64,000 bases of DNA from Agelaius tricolor (GCA_023055355.1 JALJCS010000001.1:106470881-106534880); one strand, 5' to 3'. Counted from the first letter of the stretch, positions 1-14,400 are shown. Notes: generated by a model from the letters alone, not told the origin. Program-made: numbers and translations.

Positions 1-3000
1 TGCCCACTGGCAAAATCTCAGCAAAAAAAGGAAAAGGGCATCTCCATGCCTTCGTTGATGATCACTTATTTACTATTCTGCTAATTTTTAGGAGGAAAAA
101 ACCCCACAAAACCAAAGCAAACCTCAGATTTGCAGAAGAGAATTAACAGCAGACTGACATGCTGATATACACATTCAAAGTCTTAATTTTGGTGTCAGCT
201 CAATGTAGTTGGATATATTTCAGGTTTCTCCATTCTGTAGTTCTCCTAAGAACAAAAGCACTGAAGCATCAAGACCAGCTGTCTCTGAGGTCAGGTAACA
301 GCAAGTGCTGAAGGGCAAAATGCAGGAATGAGGAAGAAGCATCATAGACATTTCTCCCAAACTATTTAACAATTGCATCTCAAGGTCTTTAGTTAAAGGT
401 ATTGGCTTTGTACTTGGTTACTTTAAATGGATTTTTATTCCATTTATGGACAGTTTTTCAAGTACTTTTCTGTTTAGAAACAGCTCCCTGCAGAGAGTTC
501 CACTGCCTAACCACCCAGCTGACATCATTTTGTTTTTTAAACCTGCCACTGGCTCATTGCAGCCAAAACATCCTGGTTCTTGTCCCAGGAGAGATGCAGT
601 CTTTTGCCATATTACTTCACGTATTGCTTCACAAAACTCTGTCATATAATCTTGATTTGTTTTGTTCTCTCCTGAAGCATACAGAAAAATTGGTGGGCTC
701 CTTTCACTGAAACAGATTTATTTCTTTGCCCATCCTCTCTGAAAATTTCTTGATTCTAGAGAATTACCTTTTATCTGGATATATACTGTAATTTTTTGCA
801 CTATTGCCCAAATTTTCTCTCCGGCACGACATAAGTCTAGGTACAAAATTCAAGGCCCTGGATTCCACTTAGCAATTGCTTGGCCAGGATTATATGCTGT
901 ATTACCATAAATATCTGAATCATTCTTAACATTCACCTATTTCTGCCAAGAGACCTGGTCTAGATAAAAGCACTTTCATATTCTTGTGGAAACATGAAGT
1001 CTTTCCATACTTCCAACTGCTGCCTCCATTTTATCAGCCCTTCTTTCAGCTATTGGTGTGTCCATAACAAATTAAGAATTTAAACAATTCAGCAGTGCTT
1101 CTGGCCTTTAATTTGTTTCTCTTTACAACTAGAGAATAAGCATTTGGATTTCCTGAACTACTTGTAATGAAAGCAGATTCTGCTCCTACAATATGTTGTT
1201 TTATTATCCATCAGTGCAGATTTCCTGGTGCTAACAACAGGCTCTGTTATGGAGAAGTTGTCAGTGGTCATCAACATACGTGTCTTGATTTCTGTAACAC
1301 ATCAGTCAAAACCCATATATTTTGTATCCATACAGTGCTTTGTTACTACCAAAGGGCAGAAGATGACAAAAATGGAATGTGCTTCCTAAGACTACATACT
1401 TAATCATATGATGGCATATATTTTAAAACATATTTTTTTTCCAGAATGGTGCAGCATATTGGAATAGTCATCTCCAGATAAACTTAACAATTTCTGCTAA
1501 ATCATCTCTATCTTTTTCAGATAATTCCACCATCTTAGATCAAATCAGCATACACTGAAGTTTAGACTGACTCCAATTATAAGGAAATGTTATGAAGTTA
1601 CTTTCCAAAAAATGCTGTCACAATAGTTCCTTGCCAGAGCTCATAGTACCGGTTACCTGTAATCTGTCAGGTACTAATTTTTCCTGCATGTTATGACAGG
1701 AGTATAAGTAATGTCACATATGTTGCCTTCATGCCCTTGCTATGCTATTGTGCTTCATTGCTATTTCTACTAGCAATCATTTATCACTGTAATTAACAAA
1801 ATTCTGATTGCACCTTCAGCTTTTGTAACTGTATCACTTAATGGAATCTGGGGTAATTTTAAAGCCATGAGTACACTGTTCTTTTTAGATTACTACCATT
1901 ACACAAAATCAGAAAAAAAGCCTAACTTCCTAATATTTTATAAAATGTAGCAAACTCCTCTGCTGTGAAGGAAAGCCTACCCAATCCTTGTTTCACGGTC
2001 TGCTTTCTGTGTCTCAAAAAAAAGAACAAAGCTCTTCTGTGAAATCTGGCTGGATTTTTTCCTATTGAAAAGGCACATGGTACCCCAAAACCAGATCACT
2101 CTCTCCTGACTTATTGTGGTGCTGAACAATAACCACAAATATTCCTGACTTACACAACCAACTTTAGGAAGTAAATTTTTACTACTAATGTGTAAGTTGC
2201 TACTATGCAGTTTTAAATAACTGAATATCCATCCAGGTCCACTTAGAGAATATTCAGAGGTGCCTATTTCCAGGACCATTAAGTATTGTCAAAAGGAAAT
2301 GGTTGAGAGCAATATATCTGCCCAATGCAAGATAAGATAAATGCCATCCATTTATTTTTTCTCTTTTTTTTTTTGTGGTAGAAGGAGAGATGGGAAAATT
2401 GAGAAAGTGATGAAAAGACAAAATAAGCAAATATGTAAGAATTGAGTAGATAAAATAACAAGCATCTTCAAAAGGCTATTCTTAATAGACCAAATAAACT
2501 TCACATTTTTCAAAATGATAAGCAGTTTTATGTCACTGGACACTTAAGTCTAGCTAAAATGCTTGACTTTAACTGAAAAACTGTCTTGTGACATTGAAAA
2601 AAAAAAAGTTAAAGCAAAGTCCATTATTCTTCCTTTCCTGCAGTTAAATATGTGAATTTGGTTATACACAGAAAGACAGGCTTTAATTTTTTTGTGGATT
2701 TTACTTCTCAGTTATGCAGAACATCTACTAAATTCTAAAAAATCACTTCTGATTAGGTAAATGCTGCATTGCTACAGTTTTATCTTAAGGGTATTTTGAT
2801 CCTCCATCCTACTTTGAATACCTGCTATATTTTGTAAAAGATCCCCCTTTTTCACATATGTAGCAGTTCACTTAAACATACACACCTACACACTAACAGT
2901 AATAAAATATGTACAATGAAAATTTTATTAAGTGTGAGAATATTGCATTTTTGTTTCAAATAATGTCAATCCTTTAAAGTTTACTAGTTTCTCTAAACAA

Positions 3001-3012
3001 ATCAAAGGTTAC
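1..3012 (-). other. ASCC3: ASCC3 intron, downstream (partial)
   Basis: Non-coding sequence following the motif VI exon on the minus strand. No ASCC3 coding continuation was found, so the next exon lies outside the window. The small open frames here (for example near 402-710 and 1977-2279) lack recognisable domains, and ones on opposite strands overlap each other. There are poly-T/poly-A runs near 2352-2376 and 2598-2609. No recognised transposon was found. Confidence 0.8.
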
Positions 3013-3237
3013 CTCTGCATTTAAGTTGTCTGCAAGGCTTTCAAGAAACTGGCTTTCAATTGGGTTCTGCTGTGTAAGAAGAGTCAGGTAATGACTGAGT
3101 TTATCATGAGTTGTAATAATGATGCCTTCTCCGAATTTGTCGAACTGAGGCCGTCCAGCTCGACCAAATATCTGCATGACATCTAAAATTCCAAGGTCAA
3201 CAAAGGAGCCTCTTTTTGCAGCATATATTTGTGTTCC
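3013..3237 (-). CDS. ASCC3: ASCC3 exon: motif VI ([12 protein letters not shown]) and start of winged helix
   Basis: Internal exon of 225 bp encoding 75 residues, phase 0 at both ends and the last coding piece in the window. It opens [16 protein letters not shown]. Motif VI is [12 protein letters not shown] (exon residues 22-33), carrying the arginine finger residues. [12 protein letters not shown] and the [17 protein letters not shown] tail lead into the winged-helix domain. The acceptor is TTTTCCTCAACCAG before GGAACACA and the donor is GAG|GTAACC, weaker than the others at +4/+5. Three codons past the donor the frame loses ASCC3 similarity (ASCC3 should continue with an Ile/Ala/Leu-Gly-Thr segment), so the next exon must lie beyond position 1. 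It corresponds to about human residues 827-901. Confidence 0.97.
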
Positions 3238-3562
3238 CTGGTTGAGGAAAAGTTAATAAAAATTAACATAAATACACATGAATATAATCCTGATGAGCTG
3301 AATACTGAAATTAGGCAAATATAGTATGATTTCAGAAGTGTACTTTAACTAATCCTTTCATAATCTTTGATATATTTAAATCTTTACTATACAAACTAGA
3401 CTCCCACTGGAGAGAATCAGTTTAATGAGATATAAATAACATTTCAAGTCAATCAGATATTTCCCCTCCAGGCCCAAAACTCACAAGAAATCTTGCTATC
3501 TATACTTCTTCACAGGTTTCTTTTAAGACAGATAACTGCTTGCAGAGCAGGGAAGCTCTTAC
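3238..3562 (-). other. ASCC3: ASCC3 short intron (325 bp)
   Basis: Short intron between the motif V and motif VI exons. On the minus strand it begins GTAAGA and ends CCTCAACCAG. It is AT-rich and contains no repeat or open frame of note. It is 10 to 85 times shorter than every other complete intron in the window. Confidence 0.93.
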
Positions 3563-3754
3563 CTTAATAACAACAGCATGAGCAGGCAGATTGACACCCC
3601 AAGCAAGTGTAGCTGTACAAACCAAGACTTTGATGTGTCCATTAGAAAACAAGTTCTCAACCAAACTTCTGTCTTGCCGCAGCATTCCCGCGTGGTGAAT
3701 ACTAAATCCATCTGGAAACAGCTCACGGAGCTGCTTATTTCTGGATCTCTGTAC
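3563..3754 (-). CDS. ASCC3: ASCC3 exon: RecA2 motif V region ([13 protein letters not shown])
   Basis: Internal exon of 192 bp encoding 64 residues, phase 0 at both ends. It starts [13 protein letters not shown]. It contains IHHAGML (exon residues 19-25, motif IVa region, contacts the translocating strand) and [17 protein letters not shown] (motif V, about residues 43-59), a Ski2/Brr2 signature. The acceptor is TCTTGCCCACTCCAG before GTACAG and the donor is AAG|GTAAGA. It is almost invariant relative to recalled vertebrate ASCC3 (about human residues 763-826). An overlapping open frame in another register over the same bases has no ASCC3 similarity. The next exon follows after only 325 bp, the one short intron in the window. 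Confidence 0.97.
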
Positions 3755-6700
3755 CTGGAGTGGGCAAGAATAACAATTAAATTCACTTCTAATTACAGCA
3801 CAAGAAGCATGGTATTAAAAAAATACAGGAAAAAATTGGGCATTATTATGAGTCATATGAAAGAAACTATTTCTATTAAGATTGGACTTTCTATCAAGGC
3901 CAGTTTGTGATGATTTTCTATAAATTATCGTGTCTATACTTGTTTTCCGGAGAATACCCTTAATTCTATAAAAGACTGCAAGAAGTTTAATCTTTGTACA
4001 GAAGTGTAGCTTCACTTAAATGGAGATTCAAGGTAACCAACAGTGAGTACATGGAAACTGAGAATTCTCTTATCATTTTTCCTTAAAATGAACTCTTTCA
4101 GACTGTGGAGGCAGCTTGGGCAGGCTTGAGGCATCAGGCCACACATTATACTTACCATGAAGGAGGGGACACCCTTCCCCACCACCAGCCATTGTATGGG
4201 TGCAGCACAGCCTGAATCAATAAATTCATGTTACAGAATCAAACTGTTCATCTACCCCTCATTTTCCCTTTCCCATAGGCAGGAGCCTGGGATCTCAGTC
4301 TGCAAAACCTCCAGCCTCCTGCAGGGTATGAGCTCTGTGAGCATTATTTCTGGGTACTGGCTTTATCCTGCTTCATCTACACTGAACACTGCCTCTAAGT
4401 TATGAAAAACTAATATACTTCCCTAATTTGCCACAAGCGCTTCTGATTTTCTGCCTGTCTCTTCCACATTCCTACCTGCTGCACTAACTGCCTTCCAAAA
4501 CCAGTTGCTGCTAAAGGTGATACCAAAAGGGTTGTGGTAATGACAATTCTAATTTTTTTCTAAACCAGATTTCTTTATCTTTGTCCATGGAGAATCTCTA
4601 CTTTTCCAAACCACACAAAGGTTAAGTAGTATTTAACTCTCACTGTATTTTCAGCCGTATGTATTATAGTGAATTAATTCTAGATAAAATTAGATTTTTA
4701 TTGTTTTTATTGTTGATGTTGTTATCTCTTCACATTTACCATTTCCTGACACACAGCCACCGAAAAGTTGATTTATGGGATACAGAGTGGGTAAAGCAAA
4801 GCAAAACATGGTTCGCAGTACTGGCAAACTGCCAAACATGAACAATAAATCTCTGCAAACACAGAAATAAATAGGGAGATGGGAATGCAATTATAAAAGG
4901 AGGACATGAAAAGAAAAATATTGTAGGAAAAACACATTTCTCAGTTTCTCAATTATCCAGCTTTTCAATATCTGATCTTTCCTGCTTTAGCAGTAATTAT
5001 TTACTATTCGTTTAAAGGAAATCAAATTCAGCTTTTAAACTACACATGACTTTTTGGCAAATTTAATTAACTGCTGTAGTGCCTAAAAATGAATAAATAA
5101 TAAATTGATAAAGTGGCCCTGCAGTTCATGAAGCTTATTCTTCATGAGCTAACAAATAGAACCAAATATTTCATAAAGAGCACAGATGCACCAAGGTTTG
5201 CCTTTATTGATTATCAACAACAAAATTCACAGCAGGTTGTGGAAAATTCACTTCAACTGCTTCTGTGACACAGAAATTTGGATTGCTCTTGATTATATCT
5301 GGAACTTGGTGTAAACATTTAAGTATGAATTAGCTCTTTTCTTAAATAAATGATTAAAAAACCATCAAAAAATTCACTTTTTTAGAACTTTCTGTGTTGG
5401 TGTCACATGCCTATTTTATATGCATTAAGGTATCCACTTTTCAAAAAACACAATTATTCAATACAAAAAACATTACACTTTATTATAATCTTAGCTTAAA
5501 AAGCAGAATCTTGCTCTGAAATCCTCAAAATTAAAAAATTTCATACCTTTGTAATTTGATTGCTTACGTCGTTTAATGTATGGAACAACAGGGCAATATA
5601 CAAATGGAAAGTTAAGAATAGTAGGATTGTGTACTAGATATAGAAGAAAACTATTTGTTTATGGTTTTAGGAAGTACAATTTCATCACTTTATAAGAGAG
5701 GAACTTGTGAATACAGTAAAAAGAAAAAGGAAGGAAAAAGGTTTGTGACAGAAAACATATAAAGACATGGCAATGCTAGTCTGACTATAATTCAGTACTG
5801 ACAAGCTTAAGCTTAATCTAAACTGTTCAAAAATACATAGGTACACTTACATGTTGCACTTAAAAAGAATAAAAAACCTAGTTCTAAAATCTACCACACA
5901 TTCTAAAATGACATCTTTTAAATATTTAAAATGTACAGGTTCATTTATTGAATCTGTGAAGTGCTAGACTTCCAGTCTACACAGCTAACAGGTTTAGAAG
6001 TATAGGAATTTTTTTTTTACAAGACAGAAGATGATGAAATTTTTTAAATGAAAAATATCACAGGTCACTTTTGACATAGGAAAAAACCAAATGCTGAGGA
6101 AATAAAATTGTTAGTTTTTCTGGATGATTCTATTAACTCCACAAAAATGGAAATTATTTTCTTCCCATAAATTTGTGTTCACTTTAGATTACAAAGATAC
6201 AAGGCAAGTTAGTTCAAGAAAAATGATATAATCCAATTTTATAAAATTCACTTGAGAAAATAAAATAAAAAAACGATTCCCATATTGCAGTGATGCCTAG
6301 AAAAATTGCTCACATAATGTATCATTTAAGCATATTTGCTTTTGTACAAACCTTTTAAACTCTTGTGAAAATGAAGTGCATGGCTCTTGTATTTAATCTG
6401 AATTTTAATGGTTACAGAGACAACAAAACCAAGACTACTAAATAAAAGAACTGAAACTATAAAAAGTTATATTGCTTCCACCTTGTTCTATAACAGAATA
6501 AAACTAAGAGATTTTACTTAAAATTTATACAAAATGTTACTGAGTGCCTCAGGTGTATGGAGAAGTTGTTATTATGAGGTATAGCACTGGTCTCCTGATT
6601 AGAATTGATTTTCTTTCCCCTCCCTTATTGCTCAAGAGGGCTGTAGATTTATGACCTTTGCTTACATGTGTGTGTGCATCTAAAACAGTATGTGTTAAAT

Positions 6701-7300
6701 AAATTCCCAGTTTAGCTTGCTGCCACCTATATTTCTCCTTTAAATGTCTTGAATTTCGTGCAATTCTTGATTAAGACACATGAAAAATGCCACAATTAGA
6801 CATAGAAAAATGTCCTGCTTAATTTTAATGAGAAATGATGCATATATAGCAGGAAAAAAGAAATCCAATGTTTCTACTAAAGACTTATAAAAGGTAACAC
6901 CCTTCCTTACCCTTTTCATGCATCTGGTATCACAAAGGAATCATCATTCATATCAACTATAAGGTGTACACTCTTTGAAATACTCATACAGTGACCCAAA
7001 TAATGAAATTTTTAGGCCTATAAATACCTTTTTCTCTTACTTTATATAGAAAGAAGGTAAAAAAGAGCAATAAGGCTTAATTATGAGAAGCAGCTGCCAA
7101 TAAATTGCTTCTCGATACATGAAACATGAATTTATGGCTTATTTTGTTGTTTTCTTAAAATCTCCAAATGCTACCCTCATCTAGAATAAACAAAGTAGAT
7201 CATCACTACTTGCTATGATAAATTTTTTCTTTCTGTAGATTACTCATTTTTCTTTTATGCACGCTCGTTTTAAGGTATTGCTTGAAATTCTGAATTTGGG

Positions 7301-7431
7301 TGTTTTCTCCCACAAATAATGCAGTTTTTGACTCTAACTGCAGATAAAGGAGTCTCATGTTTTTCCCTGTAACAAAAAATTACTATTACTATATTCTGTT
7401 TTTTCCCCACCAATAATGCAGTTTTTGACTC
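7301..7431. repeat. Direct repeats (34/35 bp) flanking an inverted copy of 8375-8435
   Basis: Two near-identical blocks, 7301-7334 and 7397-7431, both run TGTTTT...AATAATGCAGTTTTTGACTC and differ at about three positions including one extra C. Between them, 7335-7396 is the reverse complement of the sequence at 8375-8435, with one base change and a 6-bp TTACTA duplication. A few bases at each junction (CTC and TG) are shared between insert and flank. The arrangement looks like an insertion with duplication of its target. Confidence 0.9.
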
Positions 7432-8374
7432 ATGTATTCTCTTTCAATAACAAAAATGGCACAGGCTATTCTAGCATTTTTCTCACGATCTCCTTACTAC
7501 AGCAAACTTCATGCTCATGACCATATGACTCAATCATTGTAATTTCCTTTCTGTGGAGTTCACTATAGGGCAGCACTTGCACTTGGTTCAGAATGCACCA
7601 TTATATTTGTTCACTGGTTTGAGCAGTCCTGAGCAATTTATTCCCCCCCTCCATTCTCTGCACTGTCCTGACACCCTGCAAAGTGGCAGCTCTTAATTTT
7701 GAGGCCTCATTAGCCTCACTTGATGAGTGTTGGAGTTCAGATAGCACAGACATTGCAGACACCACACAAAGTAAGGAATCTTTTGCTGCAGCCTTCAATG
7801 AACAGCAGTTATAATTAGTACTACTACTGTGTGATGAATACAGGTCAAATATACCCAAGTAACTATTTTGTAACTTTGCTCAAGACATTCAGAAATGTCA
7901 TTTGTAGGCTGACCTAAATTGTTTAACTCCCAACAAGACAAAAGTCTCCTCTGCCTCATTCATATTACTAAAACTGCTGAATCTGCTCTGCTGGTTCATT
8001 TTAAGAATACTGACTGTCTTTCAAAATTTATGAGATCAGGTAGAATGGAAAAAGTGTCCATCTGCTCCAGAAGTAAAGGTCAGCTGACAGAAGCAGAATG
8101 AAAAAAGGGAAGTTGAAGAGTCCATCCATGGGCTTATTGCTGTTTCATAAATATAAAAGAACTAAGTATGAGAGAAACAGAAAGAAATTATCAAAGGATT
8201 GCATGATCATTCACCATTTTTGCTCTTCAGAATTTACTACATTCATGTTGCATATTAATTTGACTATATATGCAAAACTTTTATTCTTTTATTTTCACCT
8301 TCTATTCCAAAGGAGAGAGATCTTGGATGGTGTAAATAAAACCACTAGAGGTTGTTTTTTTTTTAATATAAGTT

Positions 8375-8435
8375 CAGAATATAGTAATTTTTTGTTACAG
8401 GGAAAAACATGAGACTCCTTTATATGCAGTTAGAG
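8375..8435. repeat. Inverted partner of 7332-7398
   Basis: Begins CAGAATATAGTAATTTTTTG and ends ATATGCAGTTAGAG. Its reverse complement matches 7332-7398 over 60 of 61 bases, apart from a 6-bp insertion in the left copy. This copy has no flanking direct repeat, which suggests it is the source. The two copies are about 1.0 kb apart and could pair as a long stem in the primary transcript. Confidence 0.9.
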
Positions 8436-11400
8436 AAGTACATGAAACCTAGAGAAAATACTATGAAAGATAAGCAGTAACATTATTTGAGAGTTTATGA
8501 CAACAATTGTATGGAGAAATACAGATTTGAGTCTAAAGGGAGAAAAAAGGTATGCATGTGAGGTACACTGATTTTACTTGAGGACTGTCCTTTTTGAATT
8601 AGAACTGTTATTTGTATCATTCCACTTGTATTGTCTGCATAACAATTAAGCTACCAGCAGCTGTTTCTAGGACAAGGACAAAGCAGCATTTTTTGGGTAG
8701 CAGTAAGATTACTTGCCTGGCTCTTTCCTGGGAACAGAGGCATTAGCTTCACTGACTGCTCACTGTGCAACTCGGTCCTGTGAAGAACCCAAAAACTACT
8801 GAGAGCTCTCCTCACCAAGATAACACACATGACCTAGCAGATAATTTTTGGAGGGATGCAGGCTGCCCAATATGCTATTCTACTTAAGGAGAATGCATGC
8901 TCATTCTCTACACCTTCACTTTTTTAATGTATCTAACAATTCACTTTGTATAGTTATCCTGAAGTAGTACCTCTGTTCAATACTTACTCTTTTACTGGGA
9001 TATAATTAGTTGGTACCTGGCAAGACATTATTTGAAGATGGTAATTCTAACAAACAAATGTGAATCAGTTTGAATCTCTCCTCAAGAGTCAATAATCTAA
9101 TTGTCTCCCTCTGGCAATTTAAGTTCACTGTATTAAACTTAGAATTTTTTAAAGCTATGAGTTACTGTCTGATCAATTTACTGATATCACCTCAGTAAAT
9201 TCTGTAAAGTGCTTTAAAAACACCTCTGAAGGAGAAGGAAGGAGAGTAGTGGGACTGTTCCAATCAGAACAGTTTAAAAAGAATTCCTATAAATTATACT
9301 TTGATTCTCTTTTTGATTCACAAAGGAAGGAAGTGTAAGGCAAAATTCTGGTAATTTTTTTCTGTTGTCCTGGTCTTACCACTGATCCTAACTCATTTAT
9401 TGCATAAGGTTGTGTTTCATCCATTTGGTACCTCAGGGAGTGATGATTAGCAGTTAAAGAAGGGATTGGCATGGTGTCCAGAAATATCTTGCTTTTTTCA
9501 GTGTGTTCTTTTTACAGTACACTGTTATATCATAGCAGCCCCATTTTTTTTCACTGGAAAAGTTTCATGGTTCATAGAGAATGAATTATTCTGTGGGAAA
9601 AGGAGGAACAGCCTTCAGATTTTAAAACTTGTGCAAGAGCATTTAATGTAATCTTTGATTCCTCAGGTCTATAATCTATAATGCATTAGACAGAAGTGTT
9701 TACAGACCTCACTGATCAGAGAAGCTAAGGAAATGTGGTATAATGTTTAAAATGTTGCATTTTTGAGCCAGCCAGACAAGCCAATAATGAAAGAAATGCG
9801 AATGCAAGTCTGAGCATGCACAAATGATGGATTTTGGATGGACAAGTCACTGAGGATGTAGGCATAGTTTCCAATTACCTCACTTACTGCCTAAAAAAAC
9901 CACCTATCAAGCAAAAAAAGGAACTATTTGTATAGACAATACACTACTTCAACCTCAGCCAGAATTTTATAACATGGACCAAAGTAACCTAATATTTTAC
10001 TTCAAGCCAAACTGCAATGTCTGTCTTAAAAGTGAATAAATTAATAATTCTCAAATAAAAGGGTTTAAGAACTTAGATTGACAAACAATTCCAGCAGTAG
10101 ATTTAGACAGAAAGGAAATGTTCATTATAATCATCCAGTTTAAGCACTACCTCTCAGTGAAGATAACAATATTTTTCACATATTTTACAATGATAAGCAT
10201 ATTTCTCTTGTTTATAGCAAGTAAAATAAAATTATATAGAGAAATTTTTGTACTACTTCAGTGTGATGAAAATCTGGACTTCCTCAAATCTGCGACACCA
10301 ATCTGTGACTAAATAATCTCAACTCTTATTAAGACAAGTGTCAAAACAGTTTAACAACAACATGAAAATGCACATCAATTAATATTGAATTGATTATATA
10401 ACATCACAATTTTAAATTGCATGCAAAATAATTCTAGTCAAAATCTTTCTTTCTTTCTCATCAATTTAGAATTCAACCACTCTCATTCTGGGAACAGAAG
10501 TATGAAACGTGTGAAATACAGCAAAGTATCTATTTGCCTCCAGTCTTTGAGATAATAAGTCCTGTTGCCATATTCAATAACCACTTGGAGTACACAGATG
10601 AAAAAAACATCAATCTTGGTCTGTTTTGCTGACAGCAGAAGTTTTCAGTATGGTGTTATAAAACTAGCTGGTGGGGAAGATACACAGCACGGAAAGAAAT
10701 TGATAGAGAGAGAGTTTGATGACATGCAAGGATGAATTTTTACTGGTTTCACTTTGAATACTGACAACCTCTGGAGACCTAGTTAAACCTTTTGTTGCTG
10801 TGCTTAACTGTGCAAAGATTTCAATATTTCTGCCTCAACAGGAAAGTGATACTGCATGGTGTCTACAAAAACATTTGTTATATTTGAGAACACAATTTTT
10901 GCTTTGTAATACTCAAAATTGCCACTCTGCTGAGCCATGACAAGACTGAATGCATTTTTAGTGAGAAACAATGAAAGCAGAAAGTCTTTTAAAGTTCTTT
11001 CCAATACTGCTGCACCTTACTTAATACATATCATAACTATTTTTACTGCAACTGCTCCTCAAAGGCTATACTGACTGAGACATTATTAAACCTGCAAGAA
11101 AAATATTTTGTGAACATTAAGCATATTTCTCATTCCATAATTAAACCACAAATGTCCACTAAACTTCACAGCTATGCAAAGTGACAGATTGAGGATTCTC
11201 CGGAAGAATGGAATTTTCCTCACAATTCTCATAGGTAATGGGAAATGTGCAGTATGAATTAAGAGTTTACATGGTTTTCAAATAGCTGTAGACTGACATC
11301 TTGACTGGCATGGTCATTATGCATGACCATGAAAAGCTGAACCTTATTTTAAACCAGGAAAGTAATTTTTAGAGAGATGAACATTGTTAAATATTAAATG

Positions 11401-14400
11401 TCTTTTGATTAGGCATTGTGGCTTGATTTCTCCACTTTTCTAACTTCTGTTCTACACAACATGGAAGATAAGCATAACAATACTATGAAGGCACAATAAA
11501 AAAACCTGGCAGTCAGTAAAAGTGACAGAAATTCCTACACTAAAAAATTTCACAATTATATTTGCCACTCATTAACTAACTTGAACTATGTAACTTGAAT
11601 TTTAAGAAGAAAAAAAAAAAGAAACAAACTGGAACATCAGACCATCTGCAGCACTGCAAACCCAAGCTTTTTTCACTGCTACCAGTGTAATATAGAAAGA
11701 AAATTCATGATGTAACTAGCATCACTTAAAGGTTTTGTTTTGTTTTTAATTGGTATGCTAATATTAAACAAGTCTCAGAACTAAAGACATTTTATTCCTC
11801 CTGTGCCTTTGCCATCACAGAAGAATTTCAGGGATTCCTTAATAACTTTTGTAGTTCAGGGCTGCTGAATGTTAAATCTCACAAGAAAAGCAGTTTTAAG
11901 AACTCTCTAAAGGATTTGAAGGATCACACATGTTTATGTATTTTCATATTGCAATGTTTATATAGTAGCATCTGATTAATTATATTAAGTAGTAATTACT
12001 TACTTTATTTGATATAGAACTAACAAACAAAAAAATCTATTAAGAAACTAATAGACTTTTAAGGGGTAAGACCAGTAAAACCTGATTTCCTATGAATTTT
12101 ATATTCCTTGTGGCTCTGGCCCAACTCAAATGCTAGCTCCATCTGGTTCCCCTAACTTCATCTCTCCCAGAATTATTTCACTGTGTTACTGTTTCATAAA
12201 CTTATCCACTGCACCCTCGGGACAAAAAAATACATCTTAAAAATGGCATCTGTAAGGCTTATGCTGATTTTCAACACAGCCATCCAGTTATTACTAACAC
12301 CTTTGACAACAATGTTGTCTTTTTCACTAGTTTCATTCCAAATTACTTGCAGACTATTCTCAAGTTCTGCAAATTCAGTGCACAACTGTGAAGACTGTGG
12401 ACTATTGAACATCATTCAAAATCAGTTTTAAAGGTAATGAAGTCTTTATGCAAGTGAGAGGGCGCAGAAGCAGCACCTAATAAGTGACAGAACAAGAAGG
12501 CTTCTATTACTATGCTCTTATGGCCAGCAGACTTGGGAATTTGGAGTCAGTTTGTCAGCTAAATTGAGGCAGCTATTAGGCTTGCTGCCAGAGGAAACCA
12601 GCAGATGCAACAAATGAGCATTGTTCAGTCACCTCCAAACAGCTTAATTTTACCCCCAGATCCTGTTCAAATGTAGGGTATTTTCCCACAGACCTCTGCT
12701 AAGTTACAAGATCCCTTATAGTTTCAAACTCTACTGAAAAAAATCAGCTTTTTTTACTCTCCTCTCTTAAAAAAACCCTCCCCTCAAATTCAGCCATTAT
12801 AGTACCAGTATTTTATGTTACCTACTAACATTTTATTTGATAGTTCATGAAGCCTGCAAGATAATTGCTTTGTAAAGTTTAGAAACCACAGAGACGAACA
12901 TATTTATGTAAAATTAAATATGGCTTTGAAAGACTGTTTTCTACATCTACAGTTCTTTAAGCATTTACATAACCTAGCACATATACCTCCCACCCAAGGC
13001 TGATATTTTGAGCAAAGGAATACTTCATTTTCTTGTTCAAGTAATTTTTATAACATATTTACAGAGATTTGGGGAGAAAAAAAATACTGCATTGATCTTA
13101 ACTTATCCATCTGCCTTGGGGTTTATAAACAAGATTAGAAACCCTCTGCAAAACTGAGGAGCTTGCAATTGTTAAGCTATTGTAATTTATTTACTGTTAT
13201 TTTAAAGCAGGATATACAGTTTCTTCATCAAGCTAACTTTAATTGTCTTATATAGCAGGTAAAACTCCGGGGAAATATAAGAAAATATCTCACATATCAA
13301 ACACACCATAGAGACCAAATTATCTGGTATGGGAAGAGGTAAGGAGATTGTTACTTTCTCGCTTAACACAGTACATAGCAGCACAAAACAGGTGAGAGGA
13401 GAGCTGCTGTGCTGATTGCTTGCACAGTCCCTCTCCAACCCTCATTAATTTCCATTTTTCACACTCTGTTTACTTATCTTGCATACATTAGTGCTAATGA
13501 CTGTTCAAGAGTGTCAGATGCCACACTACGAGCTTCATTTTCTTTAATATTTTAATTATATTAACATTCTTCTGTAAAATTAGTAGTCATATCTGTTAAA
13601 ATCATTACATTCTTCATGCATTTAGTCTTCTTGAAAGAGCTTTTCATTTCACAACTCTACCTTCTTTTAGGAGCAGCCTGTGAGAGACTGAAATGTGAAA
13701 GGCTAGTGACTCAAAGCAATTGGCCATTTGTGGAGCTGGCAGGGTGCTTTGCTCTGGTCAGGTTTGCAGCCCTGCTCCCCCAACCAAGGGCAGGAGCATT
13801 TTGTATTTGTGGTGGGGAAACCTCTAATCCCTATAAGGCAAATAGCAGACAATGCCAACCCTTGCCTTAAAGAAGCGTTGTGTACATATTTATTAGTACA
13901 TATATTAGCCCAAATAATTTATCACTTGAAGTAATAACATTTTAGAACAGAGTATCATTTTATTGTTTTAAATAGAAAAAAATAACTGAGGCTGAAGTAA
14001 AGGCACATAAAAAAAAACTAATTTTCCTACTTTAAGACTGAAATCTAATACTACTTACGTAAAATGCTTCTATAGATATCACTGCAAACGCATTCAAAAC
14101 ATATCAGGAGCTCTCCTAGATAAAGACAAGCACTTGATCTGTACAGAACTGAACCACACACCATGGTTCAGTGCCAAGACAAATATAATGTTTGAGGCAT
14201 TATGTAAAACATGCATACTACAGGGTTATCATCAGGATATCAGTCCTCTGTGGTTTCAAGATGGTAATACTGAATTATGAATTAAAATCAAAATAAAAAG
14301 AGTGAAGAATCGTTGACCTTGCACTCTGAACAAACTTTTAATTAGAATCAGTGCGACACATAGTTTTAAAACTTTTAGTTGCGCTTAATTTTCTCATTTT

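Noticed and set aside
402..710. 102-codon plus-strand open frame
   Set aside because: Overlaps other open frames on both strands, has no domain or splice context, and lies in an ASCC3 intron; consistent with chance.
7332..8435. Terminal inverted repeats of a 1.1-kb DNA transposon
   Set aside because: Only the left arm has flanking direct repeats, these are 34 bp rather than a short target duplication, and there is no transposase remnant or recognised TIR end between the arms.
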